Below, piece by piece: positions 1 to 5,019 of a DNA stretch of 5,019 bases (within the stretch, counting starts at the first letter, position 1; each line of letters opens with the position of its first letter). Both the position numbers and the translations under genes were made by a program. The notes beneath the pieces were generated by a model. It was not told the origin of the DNA and searched no databases. It saw only the letters and a list, made by a program, of their open reading frames with translations. The DNA is from Pseudomonadota bacterium (GTDB lineage: Bacteria > Pseudomonadota > Gammaproteobacteria > Xanthomonadales > Xanthomonadaceae). The stretch is taken from positions 1-5,019 of the forward strand of contig JAEXTE010000401.1 of NCBI GenBank assembly GCA_023453655.1, in the 5' to 3' direction.

Positions 1-632
1 TGTGGCTGCGCCGCGGCCTGGTCGTGGCCGGCACCCTCGGCGCGGCGGGCCTGGCGGTGCTGATGGCGCTGCCCACGCGCATGCAGGAACTCGACGCCGG
101 CGAGGCGTCCGCCTACGGCCGCATCGAGACCTGGTACGACGGCATCCAGATGTTCCTGGCCAATCCGCTGTTCGGCGTGGGCGTGGGCAACTTCACCGAG
201 CACACCTGGCTGACCGCGCACAACTCCTTCGTGCGGGTGCTGGCCGAGACCGGCATCGTCGGCTACACGGTCTGGCTGGCGATGGTCGGCTACTGCGCGC
301 TGATGCCGGTGATGGTGCTGCGGCTGCCCAATCAGGTGGAGGACCCGGACCACCAGCCCGCCTGGGACGAGGAGCGCCGGATGGCGATGACCCTGCTGAT
401 CGCGATGGTGGGGTTCTTCTCCTGCGCGTTCTTCCTCAGCCGCAGTTACGTGATCCTGCTCTACATCCTGCTCGGCCTGGTGACCGGCTGGTACGGCGGC
501 GCGCAGGAGCGCTGGGGCGGCCTGCCCGTGTTCAGCGTGCAGCGCGACTGGTTCAAGTGGTGCGTCCTGGCGGTAGGCAGCGCGATCGCGCTGTGGCTGG
601 TGGTCAAGGTCCTGTTCGTGATGGCCGGCTGA
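1..632 (+). CDS. O-antigen ligase/polymerase family membrane protein (Wzy_C), C-terminal part
   Basis: This is the C-terminal 209 residues of an inner-membrane protein whose 5' end lies left of the window; the frame is open from the edge (first full codon at 3) to the TGA at 630-632. It carries the signature of the O-antigen ligase/Wzy polymerase superfamily: a periplasmic-type segment with GRIETW (Arg codon 120-122), then NPLFGVGVGNF, then AHNSFV (His codon 219-221) and AETGIVG. In this family the conserved Arg and His are implicated in glycan transfer from the lipid carrier. Hydrophobic segments flank the loop, at about in-window residues 5-24, 82-108, 128-147, 148-165 and 184-207, the last one at the extreme C terminus. 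A polar stretch around residues 108-127 (LPNQVEDPDH) would be a connecting loop. Next to a flippase and glycosyltransferases, it probably polymerises repeat units (Wzy role) or ligates glycan to an acceptor (WaaL or O-oligosaccharyltransferase role). The sequence does not separate these. Its stop overlaps the next start by one base. Confidence 0.88.
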   Translation, partial: WLRRGLVVAGTLGAAGLAVLMALPTRMQELDAGEASAYGRIETWYDGIQMFLANPLFGVGVGNFTEHTWLTAHNSFVRVLAETGIVGYTVWLAMVGYCALMPVMVLRLPNQVEDPDHQPAWDEERRMAMTLLIAMVGFFSCAFFLSRSYVILLYILLGLVTGWYGGAQERWGGLPVFSVQRDWFKWCVLAVGSAIALWLVVKVLFVMAG

Positions 633-2188
633 TGAGTACCCGCGGCCAGGTCATCCGCAACACCCTGTTCTCCTCGGTGGGCATCTACACCGAGTACTTC
701 CTGGGCATGCTGACCTCGATCATCATCGCGCGGCACCTGGGGCCCTCGCATTTCGGCGCCTACGGCCTGGTGATCTGGCTGGTGGCCACGGGCGTGGTGA
801 TCACCAACTCGGGCGTCGCCAGCGCGGTAATCAAGTTCACCGCCGAGCTGCGCGGCTCCGGCCGCGACGCGCAGATCCGCTCGCTGCTGGCCTGGGCGTG
901 GCGGGTACAAGCCGGTTTCCTGGCGGCGGTGCTGCTGGCCGGCACGATCCTGTTCGTGACCCACGGCCAGCGGCTGATGCCGGGGTTCAACCACACCCTG
1001 CTGCTGGTGATCCTGTTGGCCACGACCGCGCTGCGCGCCTCGTACATGCTCAACATCGGCATCGCCAAGGGCTACGAGAACTTCCGCGCCACCGCCGCGA
1101 TCGCGGTGATCGTCTCGCCGCTCAACCTCGCGATGATCCTGGTGGTGTGGTGGCTGGACGGGCCGATGGAATGGTTCCTGGGCACGTTCACCGTGTCGAG
1201 CTTCATCTTCTGGTGGATCTCGCGCCGGCAGGTGGCGCCGCTGCTGCCGCCGGCCGAGGGACGCCAGCCGCTCGATGACGACATCCGCCGCCGCCTGCGC
1301 AGCTACACCGCGCTGGTGGCGGTCACGGTGGCGGTGAACTTCTTCACCGCCAGCGAGGTGGAGGTGCTGTTCCTGACCCTGTTCGACACCTCCGCCTCGG
1401 CCGGCTTCTTCAAGGTCGCCTACCAGCTCTCCAGCGGCGCCCTGCTGCTGGTGCCGGGCGTGTTCGGCGCGCTGCTGTTGCCGATGATGGCCAATGCCCT
1501 GGCGCAGGGACGCGAGGTGGCCAGCCGGCGGCTGGCGATGTCGACCACCTACCTGACCGCGCTGGCCGCGCCGCTGGTGGCCTTCGGCGTGCTGTTCGCC
1601 CCGGACATCATCGGCGTGCTGTATGGCGCGGAGTTCGCGCCGGCGGCTCTCGTGTTCGCGGGATGCCTGGCCGCGGGCGCGATCGCCACCATCTGCCAGG
1701 GCGCCTCGAGCTACCTGCTGGGCGCGGACCGGCAGCGCACCCTGCTGGTCGTGATCCTGGGCTGCGCCGTGGTCAAGCTGGCGCTGGATGTCGTGCTGAT
1801 CAAGCGCATGGGCCTGGCCGGCGCGGTCGCCGCCTATGCCGCGGCCAGCTTCCTGACCAGCGCGCTGCTGATCGGCCTGGCGCTGCACCACAGCGGCGCA
1901 CGCCTGCAGTGGGGTCGCATCGCACGGGTGGCGCTGGCCGCGGGCCTGGCCGCGGCCGCGGCCTGGCTCGCGCGCAGCCACCTGCCCGCGATCCCGCTGC
2001 TGGCGCTGGTCCTCGGCGGCATGCTGCTGTCGGCGGTCTACGCGGCGGGCACCCTGCTGCTGGGCTTCTGGAGCGCGGCCGACCTGCAGCATTTCCAGCA
2101 ACTGCACGCGCGCATCGCGGGCGGGCGGCCGGCCGCCGTCGGCCGCCTCCTCGACTGGGCCGCGCGCCGCGCCGGAGCCGCCGCATGA
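632..2188 (+). CDS. Polysaccharide flippase, Wzx-like (MOP superfamily)
   Basis: This is a complete 518-residue, very hydrophobic protein that probably moves a lipid-linked repeat unit from the cytoplasmic to the periplasmic face of the inner membrane. The family normally has 12-14 helices and 400-520 residues, so the length is full. Family features are present in order: a basic N terminus, then a first helix (about 11-33) running into ARHLGPSHFGAYGLV (33-47); a central cytoplasmic loop rich in Arg and Asp (about 198-224); SAGFFKVAYQLS (256-267), matching the usual G-Y-x-x-A region; LYGAEFAPAAL (330-340); QGASSYLLGADRQ (356-368); and the IKRMGLAGAVAA stretch (390-401) before the last helices. 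The tail (about 481-518) is hydrophilic, Ala/Arg-rich and probably cytoplasmic. I chose the ATG at 632 because the membrane domain begins just after it and it overlaps the previous stop as TGATG. The open frame upstream of 632 is a shadow of the preceding gene. No strong Shine-Dalgarno sequence precedes the ATG, so coupling to the upstream gene is likely. The transported substrate is unknown. Confidence 0.92.
   Translation: MSTRGQVIRNTLFSSVGIYTEYFLGMLTSIIIARHLGPSHFGAYGLVIWLVATGVVITNSGVASAVIKFTAELRGSGRDAQIRSLLAWAWRVQAGFLAAVLLAGTILFVTHGQRLMPGFNHTLLLVILLATTALRASYMLNIGIAKGYENFRATAAIAVIVSPLNLAMILVVWWLDGPMEWFLGTFTVSSFIFWWISRRQVAPLLPPAEGRQPLDDDIRRRLRSYTALVAVTVAVNFFTASEVEVLFLTLFDTSASAGFFKVAYQLSSGALLLVPGVFGALLLPMMANALAQGREVASRRLAMSTTYLTALAAPLVAFGVLFAPDIIGVLYGAEFAPAALVFAGCLAAGAIATICQGASSYLLGADRQRTLLVVILGCAVVKLALDVVLIKRMGLAGAVAAYAAASFLTSALLIGLALHHSGARLQWGRIARVALAAGLAAAAAWLARSHLPAIPLLALVLGGMLLSAVYAAGTLLLGFWSAADLQHFQQLHARIAGGRPAAVGRLLDWAARRAGAAA
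2174..2177 (+). promoter_or_regulatory. Ribosome binding site (GGAG) for the CapK-like gene
   Basis: GGAG lies seven bases before the ATG at 2185, inside the last codons of the flippase gene. It supports that start, which also overlaps the flippase stop as ATGA. Four-base matches are common in DNA this rich in G, so the spacing and the overlap carry most of the weight. Confidence 0.5.
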
Positions 2189-3540
2189 GCCTGTACGAGA
2201 CCGCCTTCCGGAATGCGCTCTACCCCGCCTACGAGCGCCTGCGTGGACGCGGCATGCTGCGGTACCTGGCCGAGTACGAGGCCAACCAGTGGCGCTCGCC
2301 CGAGGAGATCGCCGCGATCCAGTGGGCCAAGCTGCAGGCGCTGGTGGCGCACTGCTGGGAGCAGGTGCCGTTCTACCGCAGCCGCTGGGAGGCGATCGGC
2401 TTCGCGCCCGGCGACCTGAAGTCGATGGACGACTACGCACGGCTGCCGGTGCTGACCAAGGCGGATATCCGCGGCCGCTTCGAGGACCTCAAGGCGCGCT
2501 CGCTGCGCGACGGCCTGCTGTACAAGGCCACCGGCGGCTCCACCGGCGAGCCGCTGCGCTTCGGCTACACCCGCGAGAGCAACGACCGCCGCTCGGCCGT
2601 GATGTGGCGCGGCTACGGCTGGACCGGCGCGCGCATGGGCCGGCGCACCCTGTTCCTGTGGGGCGGCGCGGTGGGCGAACCGGGCCGGGTGGCGCAGACC
2701 AAGGAGCGGCTGTACCACGCGGCCTTCCACCGCCGCATGCTCAACAGCTTCCTGATGCGCGACGACAACATGGCCGCCTATGCCGACGCCATCGAGGCGT
2801 ACCGGCCCGAGGTGGTCGTGGCCTATGTCGACCCGATTGTGCGTCTATCGGAATGGTTGCTCGCGCGGGGTCGCAGCATCCCGGGGGTGGTGTCGGTGCT
2901 GGGCGCCGCGGAGGCGCTGCACGACTTCCAGCGGCCGATCATCGAGGCCGCCTTCCCGGGCGCCAAGGCCTACAACACCTACGGGTGCCGCGAGTTCATG
3001 CTGATCGCCTGCGAAGCGGAGGACCGCGACGGGCTGCTGGTCAACGCCGACCATCTGGTGGTCGAGCTGGCCAATGCCACCCAGGCCGGAGACGGCAACG
3101 AGACCGGGGAACTCGCCATTACCGACCTGCACAACCTGGGCATGCCCTTCATCCGCTACGTCAACGGCGACGTCGCCAGCCGCAAGTCTCCCTGGCATGC
3201 CACGGGACGCCGCGGGCTGCCGCGCCTGAGCCGCATCGACGGCCGCCGCCTCGACGCCATCCGCACGCCCGACGGCCGCGTGCTGCCGGGCGAGTTCTTC
3301 CCGCACATGCTCAAGGACGTGCCGGGCGTGCGCCGCTTCCAGGTGGTGCAGGACAGCCTCGAGCGTTTCACCCTGAAGGTGGTGCCGGGCCCCGAGTTCG
3401 GCGCCGACCAGGAAGCCTACGTGCGCCGCGAACTGGCCAAGGTGCTGGGCAGCGACGCCAACCTGGACCTGCAGCGCGTCGACGACATCCCGCTGACCGC
3501 GAGCGGCAAGTTCCGCGTGACCGTGTCGAGGCTGCCGTGA
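2185..3540 (+). CDS. CapK/PaaK-like adenylate-forming enzyme (ANL superfamily, phenylacetate-CoA ligase-like)
   Basis: This is a complete 451-residue soluble protein, the usual length for the PaaK/CapK branch of adenylate-forming enzymes, which activate a carboxylate with ATP as an acyl-AMP. The order is typical: an N-terminal helical region ending in QVPFYRSRW (60-68); the Ser/Thr/Gly-rich phosphate loop KATGGSTGEPLRF (114-126); a mid-domain TYGCRE (265-270) in the position of the A5 motif; PFIRYVNGDV (321-330), with Asp329 in the A7 ribose-binding position; the hinge region IDGRRLDAIRTPDGR (351-365); and a small C-terminal domain ending in PLTASGKFR (436-444), whose Lys442 matches the A10 catalytic lysine. 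All core catalytic positions are kept, so the enzyme should be active. Homologues in capsule and exopolysaccharide loci are often annotated CapK or as phenylacetate-CoA ligase, but a role in aromatic degradation is unlikely here between a flippase and a glycosyltransferase. I infer activation of an acid for a non-sugar modification. No acyltransferase or carrier protein is visible in the window. The start is an ATG in an ATGA overlap, with GGAG seven bases upstream. Confidence 0.88.
   Translation: MSLYETAFRNALYPAYERLRGRGMLRYLAEYEANQWRSPEEIAAIQWAKLQALVAHCWEQVPFYRSRWEAIGFAPGDLKSMDDYARLPVLTKADIRGRFEDLKARSLRDGLLYKATGGSTGEPLRFGYTRESNDRRSAVMWRGYGWTGARMGRRTLFLWGGAVGEPGRVAQTKERLYHAAFHRRMLNSFLMRDDNMAAYADAIEAYRPEVVVAYVDPIVRLSEWLLARGRSIPGVVSVLGAAEALHDFQRPIIEAAFPGAKAYNTYGCREFMLIACEAEDRDGLLVNADHLVVELANATQAGDGNETGELAITDLHNLGMPFIRYVNGDVASRKSPWHATGRRGLPRLSRIDGRRLDAIRTPDGRVLPGEFFPHMLKDVPGVRRFQVVQDSLERFTLKVVPGPEFGADQEAYVRRELAKVLGSDANLDLQRVDDIPLTASGKFRVTVSRLP
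3528..3531 (+). promoter_or_regulatory. Ribosome binding site (GAGG) for the GTG-started glycosyltransferase
   Basis: GAGG lies five bases before the GTG at 3537, within the last codons of the CapK-like gene. The spacing is good, and it helps to decide on GTG as the start of the next gene, where no ATG is available near the expected N terminus. Confidence 0.55.
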
Positions 3541-4646
3541 GGATCAGCCACGTTGTCGAAAACCTCAATCGCGGCGGGCTGGAGCGGGTGGTCATCGACC
3601 TGGCCAAGGCCCAGGCCGCCGCAGGCCACGACTGCCAGGTGGTGTGCCTGTTCGAGGCCGGCGCGCTGGCGCACGAACTGACCTCGGCGGGGATCCCGGT
3701 GATCGCCTGCGAAAAGCGCCCCGGCGCCGACGTGCGGGCCCTGCTGCGCATGCGCCGCGCGCTGTCCGCGCAGCGCACCGAGGTGCTGCACAGCCACAAC
3801 GGCATCCCGCACTACTACGCGACCGCCGCGGCGCTCGGCCTGGGCGTGCGCCGCGTGGTCAACACGCGCCACGGCATGGGCGACGTCACCCCGTCGAGCC
3901 GCCGCGAGTGGCTGTTCCGCGAATCGATGCGGCTCGCCGACCTGTCGGTGGCGGTGTCGGAGGCGGCCGGCCGGCGGCTGGCCGAGGCGGGACTGGTGCC
4001 CGCGCACAAGCTGCGCGTGCTGCCCAACGGCATCCATCCCGAACCGTTCCGCGCACGCGACCCGCAGGCGCGCGCGCAGCTGGCGACCAGCCTCGGCCTG
4101 CCGCCGGAGACGCAGCTGGTCGGCTTCGTCGGCCGCCTGAACTGGGCCAAGGACCTGCCGACCATGGTCGCGGCGTTCGCGAAGGTCTGCGCGAAGCGCG
4201 ACGACGCGGCCCTCGTGATCGCCGGCGAAGGCTCGGAGCGCGGCGCGATCGAATCGGCCATCGCCGGGGCGGGTCTCGGCGGGCGCGTGTACCTGCTCGG
4301 CGACCGCAGCGACGTGCCGCAGCTGCTGCCGGCGTTCTCGATCTTCGCCATGTCCTCGATCTCCGAGGGCTATTCGATCGCCCTGCTCGAGGCCTGCGCC
4401 AGCGCGCTGCCGATCGTGGCCACCGACGTGGGCGGCAACGCCGAGATCGTGCGCGACGGCGTCAACGGCCTGGTCGTGCCGGCCAGCGATCCGGACGCCT
4501 TCGCCGACGCGCTGGAGCGCCTGCTCGCCGACCCCGCGCGCGCGGCGTCCATGGGCCAGGCCGGCCGCGACTGGCTGCTGGGCCACGCGACCTTCGAAGT
4601 GATGTCCTCCCGCTACCTCGAGGCGTACGCGGGCACCACGGCATGA
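3537..4646 (+). CDS. Glycosyltransferase family 4 protein (GT-B fold, retaining)
   Basis: This is a complete 369-residue cytoplasmic or membrane-associated glycosyltransferase that probably transfers a sugar from a nucleotide donor to a growing lipid-linked glycan. The N-terminal acceptor domain opens with a beta strand (RISHVVENL, 2-10), followed by the Gly-rich loop and helix NRGGLERVVIDLA (11-23). It also holds LHSHN (84-88), NTRHG (109-113) and VSEA (140-143). The C-terminal donor domain begins near VLPNGI (161-166) and continues with GFVGRLNWAKDL (196-207), LVIAGEG (226-232) and the nucleotide-sugar motif SEGYSIALLEACAS (276-289). There, Glu277 and Glu285 form the E-x7-E pair of GT4 enzymes, and ATDVGGNAEIV (295-305) follows. 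The start is GTG at 3537, overlapping the previous stop as GTGA. It places the first beta strand directly at the N terminus, and a GAGG lies five bases upstream. The same frame stays open far upstream, but that part is a shadow of the CapK-like gene. The GG-LER opening resembles glycosyltransferases of exosortase-linked exopolysaccharide loci, but that alone does not prove such a system. Donor and acceptor sugars are unknown. Confidence 0.93.
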   Translation: MRISHVVENLNRGGLERVVIDLAKAQAAAGHDCQVVCLFEAGALAHELTSAGIPVIACEKRPGADVRALLRMRRALSAQRTEVLHSHNGIPHYYATAAALGLGVRRVVNTRHGMGDVTPSSRREWLFRESMRLADLSVAVSEAAGRRLAEAGLVPAHKLRVLPNGIHPEPFRARDPQARAQLATSLGLPPETQLVGFVGRLNWAKDLPTMVAAFAKVCAKRDDAALVIAGEGSERGAIESAIAGAGLGGRVYLLGDRSDVPQLLPAFSIFAMSSISEGYSIALLEACASALPIVATDVGGNAEIVRDGVNGLVVPASDPDAFADALERLLADPARAASMGQAGRDWLLGHATFEVMSSRYLEAYAGTTA

Positions 4647-5019
4647 AGGTGCTGGCGCTGACCAACCTGTTCCCGACCGCCTGGGACCCGCTGCGCGCGA
4701 GCTTCAACCGCCAGCAGTTCGACCGGCTGGGCGCATACCACGAGCTGGACGTGATGGTCGCGGTGGATTTCCGCGACCGCCGGCGCGGCCCGCGCGGCGA
4801 TGCCCCGGCGCTGGCCCACGCGCGCGCCTCCGACTTCACCTTCTGGTATCCGCCGCGCATCGGCCGCAGCCTGCACGGCCTGGCCTGGTACGCCTCGCTG
4901 ATGGCCCAGCGCGGCGCGCAGCTGCGGCGCGCCCGCTACGACCTGCTGCTCGCCAGCTGGGGCTATCCCGACGCCGTGGGCACGGCCCGCTTGGCGCGCC
5001 GCCTCGGCCTGCCCTATGT
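4643..5019 (+). CDS. Second GT4-like glycosyltransferase, N-terminal part
   Basis: The frame from the ATG at 4643 stays open to the right edge, giving 125 complete codons of a protein that continues outside the window. The sequence is the N-terminal acceptor domain of a GT-B glycosyltransferase. It opens with a first beta strand MKVLALTNLFP (1-11), followed by DPLRASFNRQQFDRL (15-29), the loop pattern of the family whose members read roughly NL(Y/F)P-x-P-x-R-A-x-FNRQQ. Later come FWYPPRIGRS (67-76) and YDLLLASWGYPDAVG (99-113), which match the family pattern of a strand followed by W-x-YPD, and ARRLGLPYV at the edge. The donor domain with its Glu pair lies outside the window. The ATG overlaps the preceding stop as ATGA. 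There is no good Shine-Dalgarno sequence at the usual distance, so translation is probably coupled to the gene before it. It is clearly different from the preceding glycosyltransferase and so probably adds a different sugar or linkage in the same repeat unit. Confidence 0.85.
   Translation, partial: MKVLALTNLFPTAWDPLRASFNRQQFDRLGAYHELDVMVAVDFRDRRRGPRGDAPALAHARASDFTFWYPPRIGRSLHGLAWYASLMAQRGAQLRRARYDLLLASWGYPDAVGTARLARRLGLPY

Noticed and set aside
2..631. N-terminal extension of the flippase frame across the ligase gene.
   Set aside because: The translation is low-complexity Arg/Pro/Gly without membrane or family features, and overlaps the well-supported Wzy_C frame.
1948..1963. A perfect 16-base palindrome of GGCC/GCGG units containing a NotI-type site.
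   Set aside because: It lies inside the flippase gene, encodes a run of alanines in a membrane helix, and is explained by GCC/GCG alanine codons. It has no loop or T-tract for a terminator.
2124..2137. A 14-base palindrome near the 3' end of the flippase gene, considered as a terminator or attenuator.
   Set aside because: It lies within coding sequence, no T-run follows, and the next gene overlaps the flippase stop, so termination here makes no sense.
461..2440. A 659-codon open frame on the minus strand across the flippase gene.
   Set aside because: It is Arg-, Gln- and His-rich with no recognisable domain, and it runs antisense to a clear membrane protein. Long antisense frames are expected in DNA with GC-rich third positions.
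2289..3536. N-terminal extension of the glycosyltransferase frame across the CapK-like gene, which would look like a 785-residue fusion.
   Set aside because: The extension is Arg/Gly/Pro-rich noise over a gene with intact catalytic motifs, and the glycosyltransferase domain begins exactly at the GTG at 3537.
3417..4586. A 389-codon minus-strand open frame opposite the glycosyltransferase.
   Set aside because: The composition is dominated by Arg, Ala, Gln and His with no motif. It is a shadow of the GT4 gene.
4657..4705. Ala in place of the Gly often seen after P-x-x in the N-terminal loop of GT4 enzymes (DPLRASF in the second glycosyltransferase), considered as a lost key residue.
   Set aside because: From memory, a subfamily of exopolysaccharide glycosyltransferases normally has P-x-R-A-x-FNRQQ here, so this looks like the subgroup consensus rather than a defect.

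Overview
This window is a gene-dense, very GC-rich stretch (about 70% G+C by eye, with G or C in most third codon positions). It holds five genes, all on the + strand, in one block with no intergenic DNA. Together they look like the middle of a cell-surface polysaccharide (exopolysaccharide, capsule or O-antigen) biosynthesis operon. The base composition, codon use and type of locus fit a high-GC proteobacterium. Xanthomonadaceae/Lysobacteraceae (Lysobacter or Luteimonas type) or a betaproteobacterium is my guess, but nothing in the window fixes the taxon.

Layout: (1) positions 1-632, the C-terminal part of an O-antigen ligase/polymerase-family membrane protein (Wzy_C type), cut by the left edge; (2) 632-2188, a complete Wzx-like polysaccharide flippase of the MOP superfamily; (3) 2185-3540, a complete CapK/PaaK-like adenylate-forming enzyme of the ANL superfamily; (4) 3537-4646, a complete GT-B glycosyltransferase of the GT4 type, starting at GTG; (5) 4643 to the right edge, the N-terminal part of a second GT4-like glycosyltransferase. 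The four junctions are overlaps: TGATG, ATGA, GTGA and ATGA. This implies one transcript and translational coupling.

How they would work together (inference from family and context): the glycosyltransferases add sugars to a lipid-linked repeat unit on the cytoplasmic face of the inner membrane. The flippase moves the unit across the membrane, and the Wzy_C protein polymerises it or transfers it to an acceptor. The CapK-like enzyme is the odd member. It probably activates a carboxylic acid by adenylation, perhaps for a non-sugar decoration of the polymer, but its substrate and acceptor cannot be read from the sequence.

I see no RNA genes, mobile elements, CRISPR arrays, convincing terminators or promoters, and no stretch of more than a few bases without a gene. 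I found no evidence of a previously undescribed system. The CapK-like enzyme is the component whose function is least settled.
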